Notes: generated by a model from the letters alone, not told the origin. Shown: positions 32,961 to 45,136, numbered from the stretch's first letter. The stretch is 64,000 nucleotides of DNA from Thamnaconus septentrionalis (GCA_009823395.1 CM020504.1:22306040-22370039), one strand, 5' to 3'. Program-made: numbers and translations.

Positions 32961-34088
32961 GGGTAGTGGGGGGCCGTCAGTGAAAGCGCATCGCCAGTCA
33001 GAAGAAAACGCGACTAAAAGGGAAAAAAAGAGGAAATAGAAATAATGGACCGATGGGGATTTTTTTTCTTTTTTTGGACTCAACTGCATAATAAAAAGAA
33101 AACATAGCGTGTGGAAGGCAAAGCATTTGTCTCTTCCTTGTTCTTTCATGAAGCCCTTACCTGAACCGTCCTCCAGGCGGCGCCAGCTCAAACCCACCGT
33201 CAAAACGTTGCAGCCTGAGAGGCTGCCGTTGCCAGAAAAAAAAAAAAAAAAAGCAAAGTACAGCCTTCTTTCCGACTTTCACACGCTGTCACTTTGGGCC
33301 CGAGTGGAAAAAAGAGGAGTGAAGCGTCTTTGTTAGCGTTCTGCTTCACACTTAACTTTGGTTCCAAACTTTCTGAAGGCAGACAGTCCGCCGGCGCCGC
33401 CACCAAGGATCGCCTCTGACGATGTCAGCATAGTATTTATTACCTCAAAGGAAAATAAAAAAAAAAAAAAAATAGAAATAGAAGAGCAACAAATATAATG
33501 TTCCACCGTCGCTGTGACTATCTGGCTAATTTCCGTCGCAGCTTCTTGCAATGCAGCCGCAGACACTAATTGCTGGTTTTCAGACAGAAGCACAAAGGAA
33601 GGCAGCACCTCCACCGAAGGCAGAATCAAATGCTTCATTATTTTGATTGGCGTCTGCGTGCCGCAAATGGCCGCGGGTCGACGGCGTCACGCTGGCTCGG
33701 CCGCTGTCTGGTGCACTCTTAAGTTGTCTCTCAGGGTTCAGAGTGACGTTGGCAGGGAGGAAAGGCCCACTTAGGAAGTTGCTTAGACAAGCAGCAGACC
33801 AGGATTGATTAATTTTCTGTCTAATCAGTGTTTCTTTCTAATGGATTTATTTGTATTATGAAATTTTGAAACACAGCAATTATTCATGATATCAATGAAA
33901 TCAGCAGATTGAAATTAACAATGTTTTTACTGGTCACTTGTTGCTAAATTCAGGCAATATAATTTAGTCAATGGTTTAGTTTAAAGAAAACTCATGTTGG
34001 CCGTCAATGGTGTAACAGCTCTTATATTAATCTCTTACATACTTTATTTATTGATTTATTTATTTGATTTGATTTTTTTTATCAAAGT
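32961..34088. other. Non-genic stretch with A tracts
   Basis: Poly-A or poly-T runs at 33059-33075, 33235-33252 and 33456-33472; AT-rich with (TTTA)n near 34045-34063. Frames here have no domain. Confidence 0.6.
33235..33252. repeat. Poly-A run
   Basis: About 18 A bases, directly seen; no retroposon body recognised upstream. Confidence 0.93.
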
Positions 34089-34320
34089 GTGGCACGTACG
34101 ATAACCCCCGCCCTCCCCAACCTCCCTCTCCAGCCTTTTTCTCAGGAAAAGCATTTTGTAATTACACAAACTCTTAATGGGAGTGTGGCTCGTGCGCCAG
34201 ACACTGTTTTAGCACTGGCTGTAATGGGAGGTAATGAGGCTGGATTTGATGCTGCCAGACAGAAGGACGTGAATCAGAGGATTAATGGACTATTTCAAGC
34301 CATTAACCCTTGAGGAGGAG
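34089..34320. promoter_or_regulatory. Candidate conserved non-coding element
   Basis: GCATTTTGTAATTACACAAA, CTTAATGGGAG, GGAGGTAATGAGGC, AGAGGATTAATGGAC and GCCATTAACCC words in a repeat-free block that stays open for 74 codons. The peptide matches nothing I know, and a regulatory reading is preferred. Confidence 0.35.
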
Positions 34321-34325
34321 TTTGG

Positions 34326-34343
34326 AAAAAAAAAAAAAAAAAA
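34326..34343. repeat. Poly-A run
   Basis: A homopolymer of about 18 A bases. Confidence 0.92.
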
Positions 34344-36123
34344 GGAGGTGAAGCGGCAGAAGAGAACAAAAGGAAGCTGTCAAAAGCTCCCCCGCTTCAG
34401 CTCAAGCCGTGCAAAGGATGGAAATTATTAATTTTTAGAGCAAAAAAAATAAAAATCACTTGTATTCCTGGCTGTGTCTTGGCCGTCTTCTTGGACATGG
34501 ATATTATTATTTATTTATTTTTTTTTTTGGACTAACACTTAATTTGTTCTTTCGCAGTAAATTTGCAAATTGTGGTCTCAAAAAATTGTGTATTTTTTTG
34601 GACACCACTTTTACTGCTTGTGCGTCTTCAGTACTCGAATGATGGCATCTTTGTGCGTGTTTTCTCATGTGACCTTATGGCCTCAGAAGCAGCAGGCAAG
34701 TGGCAGTCACCAACTGACAAACAGGCCGTTTGTCAGTTGCACTTTTTACATGCATTTACATCCATCTGCTGTCGTGCTGCAGTGCGACCAAGAACCGTCT
34801 GTTTTATTCACCTTTTATCGGAGTGCATTATTCCAAAGTCGATCAACTTCACTGTCAGGCCACACGATTGGCCAACAGAAGCCTCATGGTCAAAAGATAT
34901 GAAACGTGGGGTCTCTCATTTATTTCACACATTTATTTATTTCCATACCTACGAATGCAGCTGATTTTTTTTTTCTCTGTTTTTTTCTTTTTAACACAAA
35001 TTCCTCCTCCATTCATTTGATTTTAGTGCGGGTTGTCAACCTTCTCCTGAGTGGCACTTTGATTCAGATCAATAAAAAAAAGGAAAAAAAGAAAATGGCC
35101 CAATTATAAATCCTTTTTATTCTGTCCTTCCCATCTCTGCGGCAACAACACCAGCGACTGAACTGATCGTCCTGAGCAAGTGAGCAGAAAAAGGGAAGAA
35201 AAAAGCAGTCCTGGCTAATCTTGACCTTGAGTTCCTGCACTATGAGTTTCTCACCTGCAACACTGAGAAGTTCAGAAGTGATGAGCGCCATTATTGTGTT
35301 CGCCATGGCCCGGAACGTGCAGGCTGTTTATTACCCGCACAAAAAATAAAATCAAATAAAATCAAATAAATAAAACTACCTGTCATTGTGACATTGGCAA
35401 AAATCACCTGTGGAAAATCCAAACCAAGCCAGCAAACAAAAAAATACGATTTTTTTTCTTGCTGCAGCAGATGTTTGCTCATACACGGGTGCGCACAGCA
35501 AAGCATCTGGCGGTTTTATTGTATTTGCCTTTTTAAGTGATGAACAGCTGTCCCCCCGGTTGATTTGTAATTAGAAAGCTATTGATTACGCTCAATAACA
35601 AACTTCCACTTTCGGCGGCGGCGAACAAACGCAGCAGATGTCTGAATCCGTTGGCATGAGAGCCAGGCTTTAATGAATGCCATATTTTCACTTAGTTTTA
35701 GTGCCCCATAAGAGAGGCGGACACTTCACAGTATTAATGGGCTCACATGCAAAAACCGGCAGAACCGCCGCAGGACAATAAGTGCCGCAGTTTTCAACCA
35801 GCTGTTGAATTTCCAACGACTGGAAAAAGAAAAAGTCAAGAAAAAAAAAATAGTGACAAAACTTCCATTTGAAAATCAGGCGGACTGAAGTTGCTGTTGG
35901 CAAGTGAAACAATGTTTCACATTCGTTTACCGCAGTGGGAAGTTGGCAGGTGTGACCTTCAAGAGCTCACATTGTGCAAAACAACCATCCAGCCTCATGA
36001 ATGTTTTCTCACCATGACCTGCGTCTCCGCCCGGCCACCGAGCTCTACCGGCCAGAGAGCTTTGTTTGCTCGCTCCGCTTCTCAGAAAGTGTGTGCTGAC
36101 ACACACAGGTCTGGATTCCAGAA
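34344..36123. other. Non-genic AT-rich stretch
   Basis: Many T tracts (34508-34528, 34960-35000) and (AAATC)n-like runs at 35344-35372. 35560-35700 is repeat-free with ATTGATTACGCTCAATAAC and CTTTAATGAATGCC and may be regulatory. Frames between 34563 and 35109 are T-rich artefacts. Confidence 0.55.
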
Positions 36124-36141
36124 CTTTGTGATGTCACAAAG
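36124..36141. repeat. Near-perfect palindrome CTTTGTGATGTCACAAAG
   Basis: Eight-base arms CTTTGTGA / TCACAAAG around a TG spacer, with an ATF/CRE-like TGATGTCA core. The same palindrome, with CA as spacer and longer arms, recurs at 46958-46979. Confidence 0.85.
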
Positions 36142-36899
36142 AGCACTGATAGATCTCTTGGGTGTTGACAACACCGTCACCAGTCTGTTGGTTCCGCCCG
36201 CTGAGACCAGGTTGTTTTGTCCCCTTTGAAACATGCGTAAGGCGCTCTCCCTCTCAGCCGATGGTCGCTGGTGTGTGAGCGCACTGCTGGGCTCTCTCCC
36301 AAACTTGCACAGCCTCATGCTGGGACACTCGTAGTATGTTAGCCGCTTCTTACCAGAGGAACTCCAGTCACAGCCATGAGAGGAGCTGCTAACGCTAACG
36401 CTAGCTTTTTTCTTTTTCCCCAAAGACAAATCCTCTTTAGCGTCCTTTATTCTTCAATGGCGCTCTAATAAATTAAACCGCCGTGATCATTCATTCTTTT
36501 CCCAGAGTGTGTGTGTATGACATCGCACACACACACACACACACCCACCCACACACACACGCACACAGCCCCTCCCGCCACCTCTTCACTAAACCCTCTT
36601 ATCCTTCCTCTGGAGGCGCAGCCAGTGTAAACAAAGGCAGAGAGCACAAAGTGAGAGCCAGAGTGGATTATCTTCGCTCTCCCCTTGAATCGCGGCGAGA
36701 TCAGCCAGTCGTCCGCCACCGCCGCCTTGACTGTAAACCGTGATGTTCCGCACAAAGCTAATGACACACGCGTCTGTCGCCACCTCTCTCGCCGAGGCCG
36801 AGTCGCCGTCTCGGTTTGACGTTCTGCATTTCAACTCTTCACCCCCTCCCTCTGTACTCTGCTCCGCTCTAATGTGCACTTTTTTCCCTCCGCCCCCGC
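36142..36899. other. Non-genic stretch with CA array
   Basis: An interrupted CA microsatellite lies at 36524-36566. 36650-36830 is moderately CpG-rich. No exon recognised. Confidence 0.6.
36524..36566. repeat. (CA)n microsatellite, interrupted
   Basis: CA array with two CCC interruptions. Confidence 0.95.
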
Positions 36900-37078
36900 C
36901 TTGATCCTCAGCTTTACTAATTCCACTCTAATGATTTCACGTCTTCCCGTGCAGTCGTTCTCCTCCATGCGCGCAAAGAAAATTGGGCCCCTCAGTGCAG
37001 GAATTCTGTTAATATCAAGATGTTTGATGACTAATTTGCCACAGAGCCAAGAAAAATAAGCCAATAGCCAGAAATTAA
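36900..37078. promoter_or_regulatory. Candidate conserved non-coding element
   Basis: Repeat-free block with TTTACTAATTCCACTCTAAT, CTGTTAATATCAAG, GATGACTAATTTGCC and AGCCAATAGCC words. It stays open for 61 codons on the plus strand without a recognisable product. Confidence 0.33.
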
Positions 37079-38039
37079 ACTGCTTTTGCCATGATTTTTT
37101 TTTTTTTTTTGAAAGTTTAAACTCGCTAATGTATTTTTTTCTCCTCCCCCCCCCCCCATCTTCTCCTCTGACTGCCCTGACTGCTATCCAACCTCTGCTG
37201 TCTCACCAGGTAAGCGCACAGTTGCAATGTACAAAAGTCTGTCATCCTCTCTGGGTTTCTTTCTGATCCAAAACCAAGTCAAAGCTTGTCAGCAGCAGGT
37301 GTCAAGCGTCTGAACAACAGTGTGTTTACGCATTTTCGCCTTCTGCTCGATGCTCCTCCTTGGCCTCATAAACTGCCCTGACTGCTCAGCCGCCACTGCG
37401 CCCTCCCCTCAGTGGAGTAGATTAGTTCCCGCCAGGTAACAGCTCATTTAAATGACTGCTGTAATTCAGCTGTGGTGAAAAAAAAAATATTTACTCCAGG
37501 TTAATGGACTTGCATAAATAGCATCATTTTCATTTGAGAATCAGTCGGGGGAAAATGGACGTATTTGGCCTGAGTAGTGTCAATATTTGAGTATTGATCG
37601 GCTCTGTACTGGTCTCCAGTTAATGAGAGCATTTCAGCCTGACAGGTAACCAAACAGCAGCTAATACAACAAATACAAATATCAAAGAGAATCGCAGCCA
37701 AAACCTTTTTGTTCTTGTTCAAAAAGAAAAAAAAAAAATGTTATTGCACTTATTTTTCTTTTCTGTTTACTCAGTGATGACTCACAGCACCTCTGCTGAT
37801 TTTCCACCTGAGCTCTGCGTTTGCTGAGCTGCTTTTGTGGCCACGCAGTTGGAACTGCATTTCCCTACGGCAGCATTTACTTCCTCATAAAGCTGAAAAA
37901 AGAAAATGATAAATAATAATAATAACCGCTACTTGGTTCTTTGCTGGTCTAGACATCGACTAGAGCGCTCTCAGAGTTCCTGGGATGTCAACCGTTCTGA
38001 AACAAAATGCCACGTTTGTGTCAGCGCTGTGAGAGCAGT
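37079..38039. other. Non-genic stretch
   Basis: T run at 37096-37110 and C run at 37146-37157. A CAG/GTAAGC donor-like junction lies at 37209/37210, but no exon upstream is supported. Confidence 0.55.
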
Positions 38040-38560
38040 AGCGCGGGAGTCTGTGTTATTCCAGGCGCTGAGGCTTCGTTGGGCCGGCGCTCGTAGGTCA
38101 GCGCCGAGCTATCAGGGGTCAGGATGTGACGGTGACTGCAGTAAATATCCCAAACGGCCGCTAATAAACAGAGAGCATCTCAGGTCCCCGGCCGTTGTCA
38201 GCAGAAAGACCCGGTGCTACATCATTCTAATGGCGTCCCAAATGGACAATGCCTTGTGCCGTGTCTAAGCACCCAAGGCAGGAACAGCCACCGGACCCTT
38301 TATCTCTTTAACTACCCAAGGCCTGGAAAAATACTATTTGGGACTCACCGTCCAGCACAATAAAATTCGGGCGGCCATAAAGGTCTAATATTAGCCCTGT
38401 GCTGCCGCTTTAACTGGCCTGCTTTAGTGCCGGTTGGGAGCCGGTGTGCGGTGAGCCGGACAATAAATTTGTGTTTGGCTGCAGGTGGCCTGCAAATCAT
38501 CACCTGTCCCCGGCCCGAGTGCGGATGAATTAATGTGGCGTCGCGTCAACGCATATTTAA
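38040..38560. promoter_or_regulatory. Candidate conserved non-coding element cluster
   Basis: Half a kilobase without simple repeats, mixing CpG-retaining GC-rich parts with AT-rich cores: GTAAATATCCCAAACGG, CCGCTAATAAACAG, CATTCTAATGGCG, CCTTTATCTC, CAATAAAATTCGGG, GGCCATAAAGGTCTAATATT, GCTTTAACTGG, CAATAAATTTGTG and GAATTAATGTGG. The texture is that of conserved developmental regulatory DNA; the frame 37906-38268 has no known domain. Confidence 0.42.
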
Positions 38561-38925
38561 CAGGGCAATCAACATTGCCACAACGGTAACTCACCGCGCG
38601 GTACGCTTCGGCGCAGCTTTTTGGAACGCTGCTGCTCAGAAGGAGGAAACAGGTTGGTGGTGGGCGGAGCTCAGGGGGAGCCGACCCAGTCGGCTCACTT
38701 CCCCACAGCCCACCTGCAGCCACCCGTCACCAGACTCCCCCCATATCCTCCAGTGTGTCTGCTTTTATCCCTCTTCTTTTCATAAAGATATATTCTGCTT
38801 CCCTTCCACATAGGAGGCTCCATGAATATATATGGAATCCCAGCTTTTTGATGTTGCGTTTGCAGCGGGTGACGGGGGAAATGAGACGCACACATATGTT
38901 CTTGTCTACAAAAAATACTCACATA
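38561..38925. other. Non-genic spacer
   Basis: No feature recognised. Confidence 0.6.
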
Positions 38926-38927
38926 TT

Positions 38928-38982
<55 letters not shown>

Positions 38983-38984
38983 AA
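38926..38984. repeat. (TA)n-(GT)n-(GA)n compound microsatellite
   Basis: Three adjacent dinucleotide arrays with sharp transitions. Confidence 0.97.
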
Positions 38985-39856
38985 GGTTCAGCATTGATAT
39001 ATAGTCGTCAGTTAATGGCAGTATTGTCCTTTTTTCCCGAGCAGGTCAATTAAAACTGACTCCATTTGAATGGCTGCCATGTCAGTCAATACAGTAATGG
39101 ATGTCGGCCGATGTCTGAACCGTGTCGCACACACACGCTGCCATTCGCCACGTCCTCTCTCACTTTGATGGATGAAGCACAAGTGGAAGCCAAAGAAAAT
39201 TAAAAAAAAGCCCCGCAGTCCTCGTCTTTTCCTCTTTGCGCTCGACTCGGCCGCTGTCCCAAAGCCGCTGCACCTCAGAGGATAGCGAGCGTCTGCAGCA
39301 GCAGTTGGCTGAAAAAGAGAGCGCCTCACCCCCGAGAAGAGCCTCTTGTGCTTTAAAGGCTTTGTGCGGAGCTGTATGGCTGCACCTGTGCCACCACTCC
39401 GTCATAAAAAAGTGTTTCTTTTTTTCAAGCAAAAAACCGAGAACTTCCACACTGGGGCTTATTTTTCCAAACTGTTGCAGCCCCATTAAACGAAGCCACT
39501 GAACATCAGATCTGTGTGGATCAGGGCGTCTTGTCTGTTTTCCGCATCAGTGGCGGCAGACAAGCTCCGTCGTGTGAGCACGTGCAGCGCCGGCGTCGCA
39601 AATTACTCAAACGGTGACCTTAAAGGAAACATCTGGCAAAGTGTCGCTGATGCATCTGGGCTGGTTTTGGTAGCTGCGGCTCTGTTTTCACTGAGATGAA
39701 GCTCTGCAGCGTCTGCAAAGGAGCCTCCAGATGGCCGTCGACATCCTGCAATACGTCTGGAAGCAGCTGTGGCACAGATTCAACGAGGAACCCTGCCTTG
39801 TAGGAGCGGCTCCACCCAAAACTTTCAAACTGACCTGCTGAAACCTTTTCCGAGAT
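38985..39856. other. Non-genic stretch
   Basis: Frames on both strands between 39012 and 39865 lack domains. No repeat family recognised. Confidence 0.6.
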
Positions 39857-40139
39857 GAACTTCACTGTGAGGACGACACAGCGGAGCAGTGGTCAGCACT
39901 GCCGCCTCTCAGCAAGAAGGTCGAGGGTTCGATTCCTGGGCCTTGGACCTTTCTGTTTGGAGTTTGCATGAGTTTGGATCACCGGGTTCTCTGGCGTCCA
40001 CCACAAAGTGCAAAAACATGCATGTGAGGAGGATTGGGAACTCTAAGTTGATTGTCGGTGTGTGTGAGTGTGGGAGGAAGACCACCCTGTGTGTAGGAGG
40101 AAGCAGGTATAGAAGATGGATGGATGGAACTTCATTGTG
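39857..40139 (+). mobile_element. GATG-tailed SINE/L2-type retroposon with target-site duplication
   Basis: The body at 39870-40126 begins in tRNA-like sequence (AGCAGTGGTCAGCACTGCCG) with a pol III B-box match GGTTCGATTCC at 39926-39936, then continues with CTTTCTGTTTGGAGTTTGCA, AAAAACATGCATGTGAGGAG and an end ATAGAAGATGGATGGATG. This is the order seen in the abundant fish family whose 3' fragment occurs at 1035-1188. It is flanked by 13-bp direct repeats that differ at one base, GAACTTCACTGTG (39857-39869) and GAACTTCATTGTG (40127-40139), so the insertion ends can be placed exactly. It is on the plus strand and diverged by indels. Confidence 0.85.
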
Positions 40140-40661
40140 CTCCTGTTGCAAATGTCTGTTGCACGTGGTCTGGTGTGTGGAACCCCTGAGGACGTAAAGT
40201 GTATCTAGCCGCGGCTTCTTGTGCGGATGAGCTTTTTGAATGTGATGCGACTGGCAACAACCCCAGCAGAACACACAGCGAAGGAAGGAAGGAATGAGTG
40301 GCGAGGAAATGCATTTCTCGCTCGCACTGATTAATCACTCCCGACACGTCACGAGTGACAGACGAAGATTGTTTGCGTTTCCAGTTTTTTATTATTTATT
40401 TATTTTTTCAATATCTTGACGCTATCACGTTGAAATAATAGCATATTGCGATGTACATAGCGTGTTTGGGGCAGCAGCACACGCAGTCTAATTCGCCGTC
40501 TAACCATCGGTTGCCAGCGCCGGGACTCTCATTACCCATCATCCCATTTGCCAGCTGCCTCATCATTACCCATCTCCTGTGGCGGCCCGTCACTCAAAGT
40601 GTCTGGGAAGAAGCTGGAAAGTCAATTAACATGTGTTGCATGCAAGCTTGCCTGTCTGCCC
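40140..40661. other. Non-genic spacer
   Basis: T/TTA-rich tract at 40384-40412. 40480-40580 has CTCATTACCCATC twice (near 40529 and 40561), a small direct repeat. No exon. Confidence 0.6.
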
Positions 40662-40716
40662 ATGTGTGTGTGTGTGCGTGCGTCTGTGCCCGTGTGTGTG
40701 TGTGTGTGTGTGTGTG
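40662..40716. repeat. (TG)n compound microsatellite
   Basis: TG arrays separated by GCGTGCGTCTGTGCCC. Confidence 0.96.
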
Positions 40717-40898
40717 AATGGCAGTTCGGCGAGCAGTAAATAGTGTCTGCTTTGATAAATATCTACTGAGAGCTGTAGGTACGAAGCCTTTGCAGCCATT
40801 TTTCCCAATTGCAGTTTCCTTTAACAGTTTACTCGGCGAGGAATTTTGTGCCATCTTATGCGAGGTACGCATGTCACAGTTAATATCCTTATGACATT

Positions 40899-40925
40899 AC
40901 ATATATATATATATATATATGATAT

Positions 40926-40979
<54 letters not shown>
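40899..40979. repeat. (TA)n arrays with duplicated ATTACATATA start
   Basis: Two TA arrays, each preceded by a GACATTACAT or GATATTACAT word, suggest an internal duplication of the array start. Confidence 0.95.
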
Positions 40980-40981
<2 letters not shown>

Positions 40982-42099
40982 CGCAGAACATATTAACACT
41001 TCAATTCATTTTTATTTCAATTCAATGGTGTCAAACACTGGTTTGTTGAAATGCTCGTTTAAGTCCATACTTTGTGTATTTTTTATATGATACTGTTTTG
41101 CCAAGTGAGTAGAATGAGGAAGCCATCTGTAAGATTTAGCCCCCTCTTCATGTAAGAAAGCATATTGCAGCCAGAGTTAACGTTCAGATCCGGTTTCCTG
41201 GAAGCCCAATTAGTCTTCAATTTCACCAGCTGTGATGTCAGAATAAAATGACACGAGCTTAAGAAGATTGACGTTCTGGGATTCTGAAGATACACGGTGG
41301 AACAATATGGACCCGCACTGTATGTTCATATGAAGCGACACTATCTCATTTAAAATTTGGAATAATTGTAAGTATTTCACATTGGCTCTTTAATAGCGGC
41401 ACTATTATGAAGCAGGTTTTCTACTTATTAGAAAGACTTTGAGTCAGTGGTGTTGGAAGAGAAATAGAAAAAGTAAAAAAAGAAAAATCAATTTGCAGTC
41501 CTTACAGTCACATTTTCCTTCTATTTTATTTTACCTCCCTTTCTTTCTGACCAATTACCCTAGAAAGCAAATATTAGGCGCCTTTTTCTTTTCTTTTTTT
41601 TCTTTTTGCCTTTGAACCTTGTCAGAAACATTCACCACGGGGGTGTGACGAGCGGGTCCCGCAGCGCCGGCGGAAACCACGGAGCGGCGCGTGCAAGCGG
41701 CAGATACTCACCATCCGGGTGTTTTTCTGCCAAATGGATGTGGTGGCGAGTAGCCGGCGTGCCGATTTCCGATCCGGTGGGAGGCGTAGCTCTGATTTTC
41801 TAAGGTCTGACTCGCCCAGCCGGGGATGAAGAGGGGACGTGGGATGTGGAGCGCTTACATCATCTGAAAGTGTCAAAGCGGATGATAGCGAAGTAGGAGC
41901 AAATGAGCAGATGATGGGAAGTGGCGGCGGCGGCGGCAGTGGTGGGAGGGGCGTGGAGGTGTGGGGGGTTTAGGGGCGGAGAGTGGCGGTGGAAAAGGAC
42001 TGAAAGCAAAGAGGGAAGGAGAAAGTTTTTCTCATTGCCAGATGGAAGAGCAGTTGGCGTCTCTCAGTACTGCAGGGACGGATTTTCTTCCATCGAACC
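40980..42099. other. Non-genic stretch
   Basis: 41460-41610 is A- and T-rich. 41640-41770 is CpG-containing. 41932-41975 is G-rich with runs separated by one long loop. No exon recognised. Confidence 0.55.
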
Positions 42100-42127
42100 A
42101 ACACACACACACACACACACACACACA
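42100..42127. repeat. (CA)n microsatellite
   Basis: About 14 CA units. Confidence 0.96.
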
Positions 42128-44796
42128 TGCAGAGCTGCCTCCTGTCACTCGGGCGCCACCTGCCCAGCACCTGGTCATCAAAGGGAGACCGAGCGTTGCT
42201 CTCCACTCTAGCTCGGTGAGAATAAAATCAGAGCGGCGGCGAGCGGAGGCGCTCTGATGCCATATGCTCGCCTCTCGCCTCTGCTCGCCGCCACTGCTGC
42301 CGCCGCCGCTCTGATTCTCCGCCTCTGCTCACCTGAATCAGCCGCCTCTCTCTCTTTGTCCTGCCACGCTGCATCTTTGTCAGCCGCCCCCCAGGCGGCA
42401 TGTGTCACACCCTCCCAATCATCAAATCGAGGGCAGCCTGTCGCACCTCCCGACCACTGGAGCGAGAGACAGATGGGCGGAGCTGCCCCCCCACACCCCC
42501 CCCCCCACACTTTGATCCAAGAGGCGCGACAGAAGGACGGCTCCTGACCAACACGTGTCAGACAAAACTGTTGGGCAGCGCCAAAAGAGACGGCCACACC
42601 ATCCCATTGGATGTGAGCCAATGGGGGGGAGAAGATGACTCCGGAAAAAGAAAAAAAAATCTGCACGGAAACACATTATTTTCTAGACACAGGACCGTCG
42701 TCCGAAAACAAGTCGGGAGCTAGGCGATTTTTCCGAAAGTCACAGTTTTGTGTGGCGCAGAGGAGCGTGTTGCCAAACGTGCGACGGCGCCACAGCGCAC
42801 AATTGTTCCTGAAGCTGTCGCACAGAAAGTTTTGCATAAATCGTCGGCAGACGTGTGAAAGTAGCATCTCTGAGAGCGTCAGGCTGGATTCCCTCTCCAG
42901 TCGTAGCTGCTGCTGGCCGGCAGCCCGAGTCAGAGCCCTCGTTTGTTGGTTTACTGTTCCTCACTTTGATGCATTTTGCAGGCCGACCTCAGTACGTACC
43001 TCAGCCAGCACTTTAAAATGTATTGACGGCGTTTGTGCAGACAACAAAAAACATCCTCACAAGCAAAAACATCCTTAAAATGAAGGGTTGGTGCACACGG
43101 GAGGAGAGAAACAAGTACACTCACACATACTGTAGACACACACAAAAACATATTTGATGTGAATGCAGCCGAGGACCTTGCTGAGTAAAAGGCGTGACTT
43201 CGATTTATCTTCTTGCTTCTGCGCCGCATCCACTCGCTACGCCGATCAAAGCCGCGCACGGCCGGTGTTGGCTAATGTCTGTTTTAAGTCCGCAGGCGAG
43301 TCTCACAGCAGGTGGGAGCTCCTGAGAGTAGCGAGAATCCTCACCAGCTCAGCTGTCTAGCCATAGTCACTGCAGCTTTCCACAACCTTCTGCTGTCTTA
43401 CCCACCTGAGAAAAAAAGAAATATTAATAGGAAAAAAAAAAAAACCCTTGCTGAAAAGATAAAAAAATGGAACGGACGGATCGGCTCTCTCGCACATGTC
43501 CACATGTTGATTTTTGCAGCTTAGTCCTTAACTGCTATGTTAAACGCAACCTCAGATTTACGTGAACAGACATTTCCTTCGCCTTGTCAGTGCAGATTAT
43601 ATTAGCTTAAATTCCAGGCCTGAAAACCGGAGTTTAGAAATCATTTGTTTTCATGTTAAATGCCACGAGCACTGTAACAATAGCGCGCTGTTGTTCTCCA
43701 AATGTGTTTTTTTGAAAAGTGCACCCTGAAAATTAGCCCAGGAGTTAATTATATTGTGCCCGGTTAGAATAGTAAAGCGCCACCAGTGGGTGGTGGCTGA
43801 AAAAGACCTTTCGGGGCCTTTAGGGGGTCTGGAGCTAAAGGTCTGCAGGCAGGTGATATTTCACTCAGTGCTGCTTCCATTCGGGCAAAAGAGACACTTT
43901 CCATGGAAGTGCCCACCGCGTGTTGCACCTGCTGTTTTGTCGGCACTCGGAATGAGCCGTCATTGGAATTCAGGTTTTTGTAATGGCTCCCATGTCGTGA
44001 ATGAAACATTAACATTGTGATGTTATGCAAAGTTGCTACTTTTTGTTTCCCGTCCGGACACAAGGTCATTTTTTTGTGAATCCGACTAAATTAGTCTTTT
44101 GATATCGAGTAGCCGCTGCAGTGAAAATGTAACACAGCCTCTCTAAAAGTGATGGCACACTCAGAGGAGTGTTTTAAAAGACATGTGGGCTTCAAATGAA
44201 ATAGTTACAATGAGATAAAATGTCACGGCTGCTTCTAAATCGGGTAAATGGTGAAGGAAAATCATTTTTCTCCGCTCATCTCGTGTCTTTGGGTTTTGGC
44301 CAATCAGGTTGCTGCGTTTCAAGGCAAACTGTCTTTAACCAGCCCGGGTTCTTCAGGCTTAACGAGAACAATGGCCTGGAGCTCCCATCCAATGGCCACA
44401 TCCTGTTCCCATGTACACGTCCATCTTCATGCACATCCCATCTTCTCTTTTCTTTTTTTCACGTCTCCGTTGCCGGTGTTCAGTCGCTCTTTCAACCCTC
44501 TCCCGCTACCTTCTCTCTGTCTCCAGCTCCGACTTGCTGCGTTTTCCGCCGGGCGCTCGTGCCGCATCCTAAATACAATTACAGACCACAGCTGAATGGA
44601 GAGGAAGGGTCCCCCGGGGAGCCCTCGGAGCAGGAAATGGTCAGAAGGGCCGGGCTGAGGAGGGAACGGCAAATCCCTAATTCAATTGGCTGAACCCGGG
44701 CAACAAGCCCCCCGGCGGCTCTTACTGCGGAATCAGTGGAATTAAACAATGCGCCTCAAACCACAAGAGAGATTTTCATCCACACCAGTAAACACA

Positions 44797-44798
<2 letters not shown>
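42128..44798. other. Non-genic stretch with CpG-rich patch
   Basis: 42220-42330 is CpG-rich with GCCGCC steps. A C-run cluster lies at 42487-42506. A-runs occur at 43432-43444. The frame 44220-44693 (157 codons) ends in a polar, arginine- and glutamate-rich peptide but matches no family I know. The frames 42208-42666 and 42635-43078 are similarly unremarkable. Confidence 0.5.

Positions 44799-44829
<31 letters not shown>
44799..44829. repeat. (CA)n microsatellite
   Basis: About 15 CA units. Confidence 0.96.
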
Positions 44830-44832
<3 letters not shown>

Positions 44833-45132
44833 TGCCACAAATGCATCTCATTTTCTCCCTCCCCCATTATCCCTCCTTTTAAGGCTTTACGCCACTTGAT
44901 ATCGTCCAGGAAGGCGAAGAAAAAAAGCCTGGATGGAGATTTTAACTTAACGCCGCTAATTGTTCTTTATGTATTTACGTGCCGCATCAGGCTGTGAAGA
45001 AAGCCGGGGGGAAAGGGAGTGGGGGGGTTGGGGGATCAATGCATGACGTCAGCGATCACAACCCACAAACTCACGGTTCAGGGTTAGCAGGAGGCTGCCG
45101 AGTAGCTCATCTCTGCACACAGAGGAAGTGCG

Positions 45133-45136
<4 letters not shown>
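44830..45136. other. Non-genic spacer with a CRE word
   Basis: Contains TGACGTCA at 45044-45051 downstream of a G-rich tract (45005-45034), and CCGCTAATTGTTC near 44953. No exon. Confidence 0.55.
45044..45051. promoter_or_regulatory. CRE palindrome TGACGTCA
   Basis: Full CREB/ATF consensus. With 26700-26707 it makes two in the window; isolated, so weak evidence of function. Confidence 0.3.

Noticed and set aside
37200..37215. CAG/GTAAGC donor-like junction
   Set aside because: No acceptor-bounded open frame upstream; such consensus words are expected by chance.
44220..44693. 157-codon plus-strand frame ending in a polar RE-rich peptide
   Set aside because: No domain recognised and overlapping frames on the other strand are equally open; kept only as non-genic.
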